Positions 54,725 through 64,000 of a DNA stretch of 64,000 bases are shown piece after piece (positions within the stretch are counted from its first letter, which is position 1; each line of letters opens with the position of its first letter). The position numbers and the translations under genes are program-made. Source of the DNA: CAZKWG01 sp964615375 (lineage in GTDB: Bacteria; Myxococcota_A; UBA796; CAZKWG01); NCBI GenBank assembly GCA_964615375.1, contig CAZTOW010000007.1:62001-126000 (forward strand), read 5' to 3'. Under the pieces are notes generated by a model that saw nothing but the letters and a program-made list of their open reading frames with translations, had not been told where the DNA came from and ran no database searches.

Positions 54725-55738
54725 GTGCGCGCGCTGAAGTCCCTGCTGACGAGCCTGGTGAGCGCGGTCCTGTTGGGCGGGACGCTGCTGGGCGGGGTGC
54801 TGTGGAGCTCTGTGGCCGCGGCGGCCTGCCCCGATCCGTACACGGGGGCCGAGCTGGCCACCGACCTCAGCGTGCTGGGCACCTCGCTGCGAGACCAGGA
54901 TCTCGCCCGCTTCTCGCCCGCCGCAGCGCGCATGGAGGCGGGCCTGCCCTGCGTGGAGCAGGCCGTCCCTCGCCAGGCGCTCGCCAGCGCCTACCGCTTC
55001 ATCGGGGTCTCGCACTACAAGAAGGGCGACGAGGCGAGCGCGCGCCGCTGGCTGCGCACCAGCCTGGAGCTCGAGGCCACCTACAATTTTGACGTGGACG
55101 AGGTGGACTTCGCCGACCCCCTCCGCACCGTCTTCGAGGCGGAGCGCACGCCCTCGGCCTCGGCGCCCGCGGCGGTGGCCGGCAAGAGCCTGAAGACCCC
55201 GGATGGCACGGAGTGGCTCCTGGATGGGCGTCCTCTCCAGGCGCCCTCGGCCACCACCGACCGGCCGCACCTGCTCCTGCAGGTGAACAAGGCCGACCAG
55301 AAGGTGCTCGGGGCCTGGCTCATCGACGGCAACAGCTTCCCGACGGAGGCGCTCCAGGAGACGGTGGTGGCCGCCGCGGCCCCCACCAAGGAGAAGAAGC
55401 CCAAGGCCAAGGTCGCGCCCCAGCCCGTGGCCGCGCCGACGGACGACACCGCCTATCAGGTGGTCAAGATCGAGCGCATCCGCCCGCCCATGAAGACGCC
55501 GCTGATCATCCTGGGCGGCGCGGGCGTGCTGGGCAGCGGCGCGGTCTACGCGCTCAGCTTCAGCGCGCGCAAGGAGTTCGACACCGCGACCACCACCGAG
55601 GCGCTGCTGGCCGCGCAGAAGAAGACGAACCTCCTCGTCATCGCCTCAGGCGCCACCCTGGCCGTGGGCCTCGGCGTGGGATATGTCGGGGTCTCCCTCG
55701 ACACCGGACCGGGGTGGATGATTGGCGCTCGCTTCTGA
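54725..55738 (+). CDS. Exported protein with TPR-like N-terminal region and membrane helices
   Basis: 337 residues from a GTG at 54725 with TGGAGGCAAG upstream; an earlier GTG at 54680 would add 15 unlikely residues. A signal peptide or anchor is visible (LLTSLVSAVLLGGTLLGGVLW, cleavage near VAAAAC). Residues about 30-125 are helical, TPR-like (YRFIGVSHYKKGDEASARRWLRTSLELE). A Lys/Pro-rich linker covers about 215-250. Two hydrophobic segments near the end (LIILGGAGVLGSGAVYALSF, LLVIASGATLAVGLGVGYVG) may be membrane helices. I do not recognise a named family. It overlaps the next gene by 17 nt. Confidence 0.7.
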   Translation: MRALKSLLTSLVSAVLLGGTLLGGVLWSSVAAAACPDPYTGAELATDLSVLGTSLRDQDLARFSPAAARMEAGLPCVEQAVPRQALASAYRFIGVSHYKKGDEASARRWLRTSLELEATYNFDVDEVDFADPLRTVFEAERTPSASAPAAVAGKSLKTPDGTEWLLDGRPLQAPSATTDRPHLLLQVNKADQKVLGAWLIDGNSFPTEALQETVVAAAAPTKEKKPKAKVAPQPVAAPTDDTAYQVVKIERIRPPMKTPLIILGGAGVLGSGAVYALSFSARKEFDTATTTEALLAAQKKTNLLVIASGATLAVGLGVGYVGVSLDTGPGWMIGARF

Positions 55739-57344
55739 TCTGAACCCCGGCGGCCAGACCTGGAAGGGACGCACGGGCCGCGTCTACCGCAACCAGGGTG
55801 AGGGGATGCCGCGCAGGGGCAGCAAGGCCACGGTGCGGGCGGTGCTGGCGACGGGCGGGCCCCTGGGCACCTCGACGCCGGCCGAGGGCGCCGTCCTCGC
55901 GCTCAAGCTCCCCTGGAAGGGCAACCCCGAGGCCCCGGACGCCATCGATCGCGAGGGCGTCGTGCTCTCCATGCTGACCGAGCGGGTGGCCCTGCCGCCC
56001 TGCCCGCAGCTCTACGACGCGCTCGAGGAGGAGCGCCCCGGGCAGAGCCGGCCGCGCATCACCGGCCTGATCATGGAGTGGTGCCCGGAGAACCTGGAGA
56101 GCTGGTGGGTCTCGCACCACAAGGAGGAGGGCGCGCTCCCGCTGCTCTGCGAGGCGCTGGCCCAGGTCTGCGAGCGCGTCTCGGAGAGCTCCGCCCTCAT
56201 CGACGCCCGGCTCCCCGCGGGCCAGCCCCGGCCGACCGCGCGCCTCAAGCCCCGCAACATCGCGGCGGGGGGCGACGGCCGCTGGCTGCTCACCGACTTC
56301 GAGGAGGTGGTGATCAAGTCGCTCTACGACGAGCACCTCTCGGCCACCCAGCCCCTGCTCGGAGGAGAAAATTACCTCGCGCCAGAGGTCATCTTCGGCG
56401 CCACGCGCCACCCCTCCGCGGCCCAGGACACCTGGTCGGTGGGCTGCATGCTCTACGCGCTCCTGCGGGTGCGGCCCTACATCCACGCCGGCGCCGCCCT
56501 GCCCGCGGACGGCACGAACAGCCCGCACTTCCGCACGCACCGCATGCACCTCGTGACCGACCTGCACACGCGCAAGTCGGGGGCGCTCTCCGGGCGCGAG
56601 CTCGATCCGGCGCTCTTCCTCTACGCCGACCGCCTCCCCGACCAGGACCGGCGGGCCGTGCTGCAGAGCCTGGAGGGCATCTTCGGGGAGCGCGACGAGG
56701 CCCGCGAGGCCACGCTCTCCAGCGAGGTCATCCGCGTGCTGGACCGCGCGCTGCGCATCGATCCCGGCCAGCGCTACACGAACCCCGCGGAGATGGCGGG
56801 GGAGCTGCGCGGGCTCGGCCAGATGTTCACGAAGCTGGTGGCCCGCGGGCGCTCCGACGCGATGATGGACGAGGCCACGCTGCTGATGCCGTCCTCGCCC
56901 ATGCTCAGCGCCGCGCTGAACGCGCCCACCCGCGCCGAGGCCCCGAAGCCTGAGGCCCCGAAGCCCGAGCCCGTGAGGCCCGCGCCCCCGAAGATCGTCG
57001 AGGTCGGACCGCGCGTCCCGCCGGCCTCCGCGCCGCCAAATCCACCGCCGCCGATCTCGGTGTCCCCGACCTCCGCCGCCCCGGCCATCACCGAGCCCAC
57101 CCGGATCGGCGACATGAGCGTCGTGCCCACGCGACGCGCCGGCCCGCCGGAGCCCTCGGTCGGCCCGGCGCCCACCCGCGCCGGCGGCCCGACCTTCGAC
57201 GCCCGCCTCCAGGCCCTCGAGCACAAGATGGGCGAGCCCCGCCCGCGCGGCCTGCCGACCTGGATCAAGGTCCTGCTGGCCGCGCTCGTCCTGAGCCAGC
57301 TCGCGATGTGCGGGGTCATCGCCGCGCTGCTCCTGCGGCGCTGA
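55722..57344 (+). CDS. Membrane-anchored Ser/Thr kinase-fold protein, predicted pseudokinase
   Basis: 540 residues; the TTG at 55722 is used because the first kinase strand lies upstream of the next ATG (55806). Kinase landmarks: a Gly-rich loop (NQGEGMPRRGSKATVRAV), the ATP lysine (LALKLPW), an alpha-C-like glutamate (DREGVVLSML), LAPEVIF and DTWSVGCMLYALL. The catalytic loop reads ARLKPRNI where HRDLKPxN is expected, so the catalytic Asp is Arg; DFG is DFE. Lys, Asn and the metal Asp remain, so ATP may bind without transfer. A Pro-rich linker and one C-terminal helix (LLAALVLSQLAMCGVIAALLL) follow. The kinase fold faces the cytoplasm. Confidence 0.8.
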   Translation: MALASDLNPGGQTWKGRTGRVYRNQGEGMPRRGSKATVRAVLATGGPLGTSTPAEGAVLALKLPWKGNPEAPDAIDREGVVLSMLTERVALPPCPQLYDALEEERPGQSRPRITGLIMEWCPENLESWWVSHHKEEGALPLLCEALAQVCERVSESSALIDARLPAGQPRPTARLKPRNIAAGGDGRWLLTDFEEVVIKSLYDEHLSATQPLLGGENYLAPEVIFGATRHPSAAQDTWSVGCMLYALLRVRPYIHAGAALPADGTNSPHFRTHRMHLVTDLHTRKSGALSGRELDPALFLYADRLPDQDRRAVLQSLEGIFGERDEAREATLSSEVIRVLDRALRIDPGQRYTNPAEMAGELRGLGQMFTKLVARGRSDAMMDEATLLMPSSPMLSAALNAPTRAEAPKPEAPKPEPVRPAPPKIVEVGPRVPPASAPPNPPPPISVSPTSAAPAITEPTRIGDMSVVPTRRAGPPEPSVGPAPTRAGGPTFDARLQALEHKMGEPRPRGLPTWIKVLLAALVLSQLAMCGVIAALLLRR

Positions 57345-57359
57345 GCCGGGCCTCTCAGC
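57340..57359. terminator. Candidate bidirectional terminator between convergent genes
   Basis: GCTGAG (57340-57345) and CTCAGC (57354-57359) pair around an 8-nt loop and span both stop codons of the convergent pair. The stem is short and there is no T-tract. Confidence 0.35.
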
Positions 57360-57963
57360 CCTCGCGCTTCGGCTTGCGCTCCCCCGGGCGGTCCCAGAGG
57401 TACTCCTGCTCCCCGAGCTGCTGCGCCGCCCAGCGCCCGGCCACGAAGAGCCAGTCGGAGAGCCGGTTCAGGTAGCGCATGGGGTCGAGGCCGATCTCGG
57501 GGTCCTCCTCCATGAGCCTCACCAGCACGCGCTCCGCCCGCCGGCACACCGTGCGCGCCTGATGGAAGAAGGCGCCCACCGGCCCGCCGCCGGGGAGGAT
57601 GAACTCCTTGAGCGGCCCCAGATCCTCGTTCAGGCTGTCGATCCAGCCCTCCAGGCGCGCGATGTCCTCGTCGCCGACGCGCGGCATGCCCGGCCAGCGG
57701 TCGTGGGGGAGGGTGGCCAGGTCGGAGCCCAGGTTGAACAGGTCGTTCTGCACCCGGCGCAGCATCTCGTCGATGCGCGCCACCGCCTCGGGCGAGGCCT
57801 CGGAGCGGGCGTTGAAGGTGCGCGCCAGCCCCAGGATGGCGTTCAGCTCGTCGGTGGTGCCGTAGCTCTCGATGCGCAGGTGCCCCTTGGACACCTGCTG
57901 TCCGCCGACCAGGCGCGTGCGCCCGCCGTCGCCCGTCTTCGTGTAGACCTTCGTGATTCGCAT
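57355..57963 (-). CDS. Cob(I)alamin adenosyltransferase, PduO type
   Basis: 202 residues, normal for PduO/MMAB-type enzymes. It transfers the adenosyl group of ATP to cobalamin, making coenzyme B12. The N-terminal ATP site is KVYTKTGDGGRTRLVGG; then RIESYGTTDELNAILGLAR, FNLGSDLAT, FILPGGGPVGAFFHQARTVCRRAERVLV and LNRLSDWLFVAGRW. A methylmalonyl-CoA mutase pathway would use the product. This would fit a propionyl-CoA-type carboxylase encoded about 3 kb away, but the link is inference. Confidence 0.95.
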   Translation of the reverse strand: MRITKVYTKTGDGGRTRLVGGQQVSKGHLRIESYGTTDELNAILGLARTFNARSEASPEAVARIDEMLRRVQNDLFNLGSDLATLPHDRWPGMPRVGDEDIARLEGWIDSLNEDLGPLKEFILPGGGPVGAFFHQARTVCRRAERVLVRLMEEDPEIGLDPMRYLNRLSDWLFVAGRWAAQQLGEQEYLWDRPGERKPKREG

Positions 57964-58043
57964 CGTCTTACCTCGTGGCCCGGGACTAACCGAACCGGCG
58001 CGAGGCGGAAGAGCGTGTTATCGGTTGCCTCCTCGGAGGAAGC

Positions 58044-58862
58044 GTGAGCAACGAGCCGAATCGGATAGAGACGTCGAAGAAGCAGGACACCCAGAAGAAG
58101 CAGCGCATCGCCGTGCAGGGGCTCAGGCGCTCCGCGCCGGACATCCTGCCCGTGCTCACCCAGGAGGTGCTGCGCGCCCCCCTCGGCCGCGTCGATCCGG
58201 CCACCCTCTGCGATCTGCTGGCCCTCTCCGAGCTGGAGTCCGGGCTGGGTATCTCGCTCACCCGCGATCTTCGCCACTTCCGCGACCAGATGTTCCGCGA
58301 GATCTCCGATCTCCCGGACAGCCCGGTGCTCGCCGAGTTCGCCGTCGAGCTCGCCGCGGTGGGCGCCTCTCAGGCCCCCGCCTGCCTGCGCGCCGCCATC
58401 GCCGCGCTCACCCCGACCCGCAAGCACACCGAGGCCGTGGCGGCCCTGACCGATCTCCAGGCCCGCTGGGAGGGCGTCGAGCCCGAGCCGGTGGTCCTGC
58501 GGATCGCGCCGCCCAAGAAGCCCGCGTCCGGGCCCGCCGCCGCCGCCCCCGCGCCGCGCCGCGAGGTCATCCCGACGCGCGAGAAGCTCCCGCCCGCCAC
58601 CGCCGTCGACCGCAAGCCGCGCACCCCCGCCGCCCAGGTGGACGAGCGCCGCGTGACCTGGATCGAGGAGGAGGTGATGAACCGCCTCGAGCAGTACGGG
58701 GTCAACGGGCTGAAGGAGGCCGTCCTCGTGGCCGGCGCCCGCCACCGCTCGCCCTGGAAGGACATGACGGAGGAGGAGGTGCTCGCCGTCCTGCGCCGCC
58801 TCCGCCGGGAGAACCGCGTGCGCCTGACCGCCAGCCGCTGGTCGACCGTCTCCTCGCGCTAA
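58044..58862 (+). CDS. Hypothetical protein with C-terminal winged-helix-like domain
   Basis: 272 residues from a GTG with CGGAGGAAG upstream. The N-terminus is Lys/Gln-rich; residues about 25-140 are all-helical. A disordered Ala/Pro-rich linker covers about 145-195. The last 70 residues (VMNRLEQYGVNGLKEAVLVAG, DMTEEEVLAVLRRLRRENRVRLTASRW) have the helix-helix-wing pattern of a small winged-helix domain. I do not recognise the family. Its stop overlaps that of the convergent dehydrogenase gene (58859-58862). It is divergent from the cobalamin gene by about 80 bp. Confidence 0.65.
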   Translation: MSNEPNRIETSKKQDTQKKQRIAVQGLRRSAPDILPVLTQEVLRAPLGRVDPATLCDLLALSELESGLGISLTRDLRHFRDQMFREISDLPDSPVLAEFAVELAAVGASQAPACLRAAIAALTPTRKHTEAVAALTDLQARWEGVEPEPVVLRIAPPKKPASGPAAAAPAPRREVIPTREKLPPATAVDRKPRTPAAQVDERRVTWIEEEVMNRLEQYGVNGLKEAVLVAGARHRSPWKDMTEEEVLAVLRRLRRENRVRLTASRWSTVSSR

Positions 58863-59623
58863 GGCTTGAGAAAGGCCGCGAAGACCTTGCGCGTCACCCA
58901 GCGCGGGGACAGCGCGCCGGTCGCCAGCAGCGCGCTGTGGAGGGGGCCGGAGCTCACCGTGGCCCGGCCGCGCTCCAGCGCGCGCACAGCGTCCTCGACG
59001 ACCTCATCCACCGAGCTCTGCAGGAAGCGCATCACCCACAGGCGCTCGGCGGGCACCTGCGCCACGTCGCTGAACTCCGTGGGCGTGACCCCGGGGCAGA
59101 CCGTGACCACGCGCACGCCCTGGGGCCGCAGCTCCTCGTGCAGCGCCTCCGACCAGTAGAGGAGGAAGGTCTTGGTCGCCGCGTAGGTCGCCATGTACGG
59201 CGCCGGCTGAAAGGCCATCCCGCTGGAGATGTTGATCACCCCGCCCCGCTCCGCCGCGACCATCCCCGGCAGGACCGCGCGGGTGAGCCGCACCGGGGCC
59301 AGGCAGTTGAGCGTCACGAGGTCCGCCAGCCGCCCCGCCTCGCTCTCGGCGAAGGCCCCGTACAGCCCCGCCCCCGCGTTGTTGACCAGCAGGTCCACGC
59401 CCTCGCAGGCGGCGAGCGCGCTGGCCATCCCCGACTCTGAGCAAAGATCGGCCTCGACGACCGATGCCCCGGGCAGCTCTCCGGCGAGCGCCTCCAGCCG
59501 ATCCCTGCGTCGCGCGAGCAGGCGTATCTCCGGCACTCCTTCGCGCGCGAGCCGACGCGCGAGGGCCAGCCCGATGCCGGAGGAGGCGCCCGTGACCAGG
59601 GCGCGGCGGTAGGGGAGCGGCAT
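58859..59623 (-). CDS. Short-chain dehydrogenase/reductase
   Basis: 254 residues from the ATG at 59621-59623, placed directly before the Rossmann fold; the longer frame upstream is unlikely. Classical SDR motifs: VTGASSGIGLALA (NADP-type Arg-rich RRRDRLEAL follows), LLVNNAGAG, NISSGMAF (Ser) and YMATYAATKTF (Tyr/Lys), then CPGVTPTEFSD. It reduces or oxidises a carbonyl/alcohol, substrate unknown; the motifs match general DltE-type family members. It is divergent from the lamin-tail lipoprotein gene, with about 50 bp between the starts. Confidence 0.93.
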   Translation of the reverse strand: MPLPYRRALVTGASSGIGLALARRLAREGVPEIRLLARRRDRLEALAGELPGASVVEADLCSESGMASALAACEGVDLLVNNAGAGLYGAFAESEAGRLADLVTLNCLAPVRLTRAVLPGMVAAERGGVINISSGMAFQPAPYMATYAATKTFLLYWSEALHEELRPQGVRVVTVCPGVTPTEFSDVAQVPAERLWVMRFLQSSVDEVVEDAVRALERGRATVSSGPLHSALLATGALSPRWVTRKVFAAFLKP

Positions 59624-59673
59624 GCACACCTCGGTCCGCTCGGATAACCTGAGAATAGAACGGAGACGAAACC

Positions 59674-61050
<1,377 letters not shown>

Positions 61051-61059
61051 GCAGGCGAG

Positions 61060-61079
61060 GGGAGCCGCCCCCGGCTCCC
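61060..61079. terminator. Bidirectional terminator hairpin between convergent genes
   Basis: An 8-bp perfect stem, GGGAGCCG (61060-61067) and CGGCTCCC (61072-61079), encloses a CCCC loop. It lies midway in the 34-nt gap between convergent genes. There is no T-tract, as often in very GC-rich genomes. Confidence 0.6.
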
Positions 61080-61084
61080 GCCCC

Positions 61085-61315
61085 TCAGGGCACCTTGCAG
61101 ATCAGCACGTCCACCGCGTGGATGGGCGCGCTGTTCCCCGCCATCAGGTGCGAGATGGCGCCCAGCACCATGCGCTGCTTCGCCACCTCGCGCTTGCCCG
61201 CGAATTGCTCGGAGATCACCTCGATCTCAAAGTGACCGCCGCCGCCGCTCACGCGGACCTGCGCGCCGGGGATCGCCGCGACGATAGCGCTCTTCGCTTC
61301 CTCGATGATGGACAT
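61085..61315 (-). CDS. BolA-family protein
   Basis: 76 residues from the ATG at 61313-61315 (longer upstream frame is Arg/Pro-rich and rejected). It follows the small IbaG/YrbA-type BolA pattern: PGAQVRVSGGGGHFEIEVIS, FAGKREVAKQRMV and APIHAVDVLI. The conserved His in the last motif is a cluster-ligand candidate in complexes with monothiol glutaredoxins. It may handle iron-sulfur clusters. Monothiol glutaredoxin is often adjacent in other genomes but is not seen here. Confidence 0.9.
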   Translation of the reverse strand: MSIIEEAKSAIVAAIPGAQVRVSGGGGHFEIEVISEQFAGKREVAKQRMVLGAISHLMAGNSAPIHAVDVLICKVP

Positions 61316-61347
61316 GGGAACCCTCCTCGGCCAGGGGGATAACAGGG

Positions 61348-63171
61348 TCAGGCGGGGGAGGGGAGATCGGACGCGGGAGGGGCGGGGAGCTCGTCGACCC
61401 ACCACAGCTCCACCGGCACCCCCGCCCGCAGCAGCCGGTCGTGCCAGACCCCCTGGCCGTCTCGCAGCGCGTCCGTCGGACCCTTGACCTCGACGAAGCG
61501 CAGCTCGGGTCCGAGGGGCGCGGGGCTGGCCTCGGGGAGATCGACCGCGGGGCCGGGGAGCAGGCAGAGATCCGGGAGCCCGCCCACTGCGCCGCGCCAG
61601 TCCTCGGCGAAGAGCCGGAGCGTCGCCGCGAGGGCCTCGGGCGGGATGGCCCCGGCCACGCGGGCGAGGGTGGCGGGCTCGAAGAGATCCCAGCGCACGC
61701 CCGCGATGGCCAGCCCCTCCGAGCGCACGATCTCCCGCTCCATGCGGTCCTGCCCTCCGCCCGCCGCGATCTCCGCCAGGATCGCGTCCAGGATCGGCGC
61801 CCGCCGCTCATAGAAGCCGGGCAGCCCGAGGTCCAGGGGGGCGCTGAGCAGCGGGGTGGGGAGCATCCCTTGGACCGGCGCGAAGAGCGCGTCCCGGAAG
61901 AGCAGGCCGAACAGGCTGGTCCAGAGCTCGTTCTCGCCGAAGATGGCCTCGCGGCCGTGCTGGGCGAGCAGCGCCACCAGGGCCGCCTCCACCGTGGACG
62001 TGCCCGCCCCAGCCCGCCACCCCGGGCGCCGCCCCTCGTGCCCCTCACGGTGGAGGCCGACCCGGCGCTCCGGGGGGCGCTGGACCTCCGGGAGCGGCGT
62101 CCAGGGCAGCTTCGCCCGCTTGGACAGGCGCTTCCCGGTGCGGGCGAGAGCCAGGGCGCTGGCAGGATCGGCCCCCTCCCGCGCCGCCTCGCACAGGCGC
62201 GCCGCCTCCTCCGTCCGCTCCAGGCGCTCCAGGCAGAGGGCGCGGCGCAGCGCCACCTCCGCGCCATGCCGGGCTCCGGCGGCGAGGATCCGGCCATAGA
62301 CAGCCTCCGCCTCGGCCATCTGCCCCTGCCGCTCCAGCAGCCTCCCCGCGGAGAAGGCCACGCGCTCGTCCCAGCGACGCGCCGAGAAGCGGGCGCGCCA
62401 CTCGGGCGGGGGCGGGCTCGCCTCCATGGCCGCCAGCGCGGCCGCGCCCTCGCGCAGGAGATCCTCCTCCGTCCAGGCCTCCGATCGCTCGCTCCGCGCC
62501 AGCGCGGCCTCGTAATCCAGCAGGTCCACGCGCCGCGGGAAGAGGCCCTCTCCGCCGGTGGGCGCGTAGTCGGGCGGGCGGAGCAGCCCGAGGCGCGCCA
62601 CGACGAAGCGGCTGAGGTCTCCCTGATGATCGTGGAGATACAGGCGGCAGAGGCGGCGGATCAGCCCGCGGTGCCGGAGGATCAACCCCGGCCGGACCAG
62701 CAGGGCTCGGGCGTCCGCGTCCTGCAGGCGCTCCACCAGCGCGGCCCGCGGCCCCCGGGTCGAGCGCCCCAGCGCGCGGGCGGCCTCGGTGAGGGCGGCG
62801 ACCGTGCTGGCCTCCACCACCAGCCGGGTGGGCGCCAGCCGAAGCGCGTCCCAGCACAGCCCCGCCGCGAGCAGCTCGGCGGCGGCGGCGGGCAGGTCCG
62901 GCACCTCGGCGTAGGCGAGCTCATCCAGCCAGAAGACCCGGGCCTTCCGGCCGAAGAGCCGGGCGTACAGGCTCTGGGCCGGCTCCGAGCAGGCCAGCAG
63001 GGCCCGCGCCACCACGCCCTCGCCCGCGCTCAGCAGCGCCCCGTCTCGCGCCAGCGCAACCTGCGCGGCGTGGATGAGGTCCCGCCGCGCGAAGTCCTGG
63101 ATCGCGTCCAGCGCCAGACCCTCGCCCGCCGGGTCCAGGTGCGCGTCGATGGCGGGTCGGGGCTCGGGCAC
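61348..63171 (-). CDS. FAN1-like VRR-NUC domain nuclease
   Basis: 607 residues from a GTG at 63169-63171; the start is uncertain because the beginning is Pro-rich. The N-terminal part matches the FAN1 arrangement (SLYARLFGRKARVFWLDEL, GLCWDALRLAPTRLVVEAS). The middle (about 265-345) is a helical-repeat region (RLLERQGQMAEAEAVYGRIL). The C-terminal VRR-NUC catalytic core is GGLPDLCLLPG followed by LRFVEVKGPTDALRDGQGVWH, with the PD-(D/E)xK residues intact. FAN1 nucleases cut branched DNA during crosslink repair. It is divergent from the acyltransferase gene, with 85 bp between the starts. Confidence 0.9.
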   Translation of the reverse strand: MPEPRPAIDAHLDPAGEGLALDAIQDFARRDLIHAAQVALARDGALLSAGEGVVARALLACSEPAQSLYARLFGRKARVFWLDELAYAEVPDLPAAAAELLAAGLCWDALRLAPTRLVVEASTVAALTEAARALGRSTRGPRAALVERLQDADARALLVRPGLILRHRGLIRRLCRLYLHDHQGDLSRFVVARLGLLRPPDYAPTGGEGLFPRRVDLLDYEAALARSERSEAWTEEDLLREGAAALAAMEASPPPPEWRARFSARRWDERVAFSAGRLLERQGQMAEAEAVYGRILAAGARHGAEVALRRALCLERLERTEEAARLCEAAREGADPASALALARTGKRLSKRAKLPWTPLPEVQRPPERRVGLHREGHEGRRPGWRAGAGTSTVEAALVALLAQHGREAIFGENELWTSLFGLLFRDALFAPVQGMLPTPLLSAPLDLGLPGFYERRAPILDAILAEIAAGGGQDRMEREIVRSEGLAIAGVRWDLFEPATLARVAGAIPPEALAATLRLFAEDWRGAVGGLPDLCLLPGPAVDLPEASPAPLGPELRFVEVKGPTDALRDGQGVWHDRLLRAGVPVELWWVDELPAPPASDLPSPA

Positions 63172-63256
63172 GGGCTCCTCGGGTGCGGGGGCCTCGGGCG
63201 GGGACTTCCCTTCGAGGGCGCCTCCGATCTACCCTGATCCACAGAGGGCCGTCCTG

Positions 63257-64000
63257 TTGAAGAACATCGAGCTCATCCCCTTCAACCATCAGAGCGCGTT
63301 CCGGCGCATCGCGGCCGTGGCCTGGGGGCCGCCGCGCGATCCAACCATCTACGGGAGCGTCGAGGTCCGGGCCGCGCCGCTGCTGGCCTGGCTGGAGCGG
63401 CGCCGCGCGGAGACCGGGGAGAAGCTGACGATCACGCACGCCGTGGCCCGCGCCGTGGCCCAGGTCTTCGCCCAGCACCCCGACATCAACGGCTTCGTCA
63501 GCGGCTCTCGCCTGGTCCTGCGCAAGGACGTGGACGTCTTCCTGCAGGTCGCCATCGAGAGCGAGGACCGCGTAGGCACCACCGACCTCTCCGGCGTGCT
63601 CGTCCGCAACGCCGATCAGAAGGACATCGGCGCCATCGCCCGCGAGCTGCGCGAGGGCGCCACCCGCATCCGCAAGGGCGAGGACGCCAGCTTCCAGAAG
63701 ACCAAGTCCCAGGCCACCACCCTGCCCGGCTGGATCCTCGGCCTCGCGCTCCGCTTCATCGCCTTCCTCCAGTACCGCCTGAACATCAGCCCCAGCTTCC
63801 TGGGCGCTCCCCGCGACCCCTTCGGCTCCGCCATGGTCACCAGCCTGGGCATGAAGGGCGTCACCCTCGCCTGGGCCCCCTTCTTCCCGCTCGGCGTCTC
63901 CCCGATGATCGTGCTCGTCGGCGCCGTGGAGGACACCGTCCAGGCGGTGGACGGTCAGCCCGCCGTCATCAAGACCTTCCGGCTCAACGGCACCATGGAT
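63257..64000 (+). CDS. 2-oxoacid dehydrogenase E2-type acyltransferase domain protein (3' end outside window)
   Basis: At least 248 residues, running past the window edge with no stop. The start is a TTG at 63257 preceded by GAGGG (63244-63248); no ATG fits. The sequence is the catalytic acyltransferase domain of the E2 family: NHQSAFRRIAAVAWGPP, EKLTITHAVARAVAQVFAQHPDINGFV, VDVFLQVAIES, FGSAMVTSLGMKGVTLAW and VLVGAVEDTV. No lipoyl or E1/E3-binding domain precedes it, so it may be a stand-alone acyltransferase not in a dehydrogenase complex. The catalytic HxxxD would lie past the visible end. Confidence 0.85.
   Translation, partial: MKNIELIPFNHQSAFRRIAAVAWGPPRDPTIYGSVEVRAAPLLAWLERRRAETGEKLTITHAVARAVAQVFAQHPDINGFVSGSRLVLRKDVDVFLQVAIESEDRVGTTDLSGVLVRNADQKDIGAIARELREGATRIRKGEDASFQKTKSQATTLPGWILGLALRFIAFLQYRLNISPSFLGAPRDPFGSAMVTSLGMKGVTLAWAPFFPLGVSPMIVLVGAVEDTVQAVDGQPAVIKTFRLNGTMD

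Overview
The window is high-GC DNA (clearly well above 60% by eye) with dense coding, GTG/TTG starts and many 1-17 nt gene overlaps. The gene content points to a myxobacterium-like member of Myxococcota (former Deltaproteobacteria). It carries secreted proteins with lamin-tail, MopE-like Asp/Cys, FG-GAP and thrombospondin-3 repeats, Asp/Thr-rich lipoprotein tethers, and a MYXO-CTERM-like tail. The conserved housekeeping genes look chromosomal. I see no replication origin, rRNA, insertion sequence, transposase or CRISPR array. One tRNA, tRNA-Thr(CGT), lies at 7400-7475.

Layout. 1-5446: a four-gene cluster (two small unknown proteins, a beta-helix protein, an FG-GAP propeller lipoprotein), part of it AT-richer than the rest, flanked by a 31-nt imperfect direct repeat. 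5446-7475: a fused TRAP transporter permease and the tRNA. 7677-13637: a large surface FG-GAP protein, a PPi-type phosphofructokinase whose Shine-Dalgarno is buried in a hairpin, and an exported unknown protein. 13644-19598: a zinc alcohol dehydrogenase, an exported repeat protein, a UDP-glucuronate decarboxylase-like epimerase and a RoxA-like di-haem cytochrome. 19665-33006: a long co-directional run with alanine racemase, an Mla/MCE lipid transporter (permease, ATPase and an MCE protein with a predicted C-terminal barrel), a 1903-residue TPR protein, an isoprenylcysteine methyltransferase-like protein, cysteine desulfurase, RNase III and a radical-SAM-derived protein that has lost its cluster cysteines.

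33101-41843: a von Willebrand lipoprotein, a Phd/PIN toxin-antitoxin pair, Era, an RstAB-like two-component system on the other strand, a secreted Cys-rich protein, an SbcD-like phosphoesterase and a fasciclin lipoprotein. 41976-47205: der-mutL-miaA plus an exported unknown protein, tightly packed. 47211-50753: a giant thrombospondin-3 repeat protein. 50876-57344: a small lipoprotein, a two-gene acyl-CoA carboxylase with the biotin domain on the carboxyltransferase subunit, an exported protein and a membrane-anchored kinase-fold protein lacking the catalytic aspartate. 57355-64000: cobalamin adenosyltransferase, an unknown protein, a short-chain dehydrogenase, a lamin-tail lipoprotein, BolA, a FAN1-like nuclease and the start of a 2-oxoacid dehydrogenase E2-type acyltransferase that runs off the window.

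No single classical defence or biosynthetic system is evident. The most unusual items are the cluster-less radical SAM protein beside rnc, the one-chain MCE-barrel protein, the predicted pseudokinase, the rearranged carboxylase and the repeat-bounded cassette at the left end. No gap longer than about 300 bases lacks a gene.
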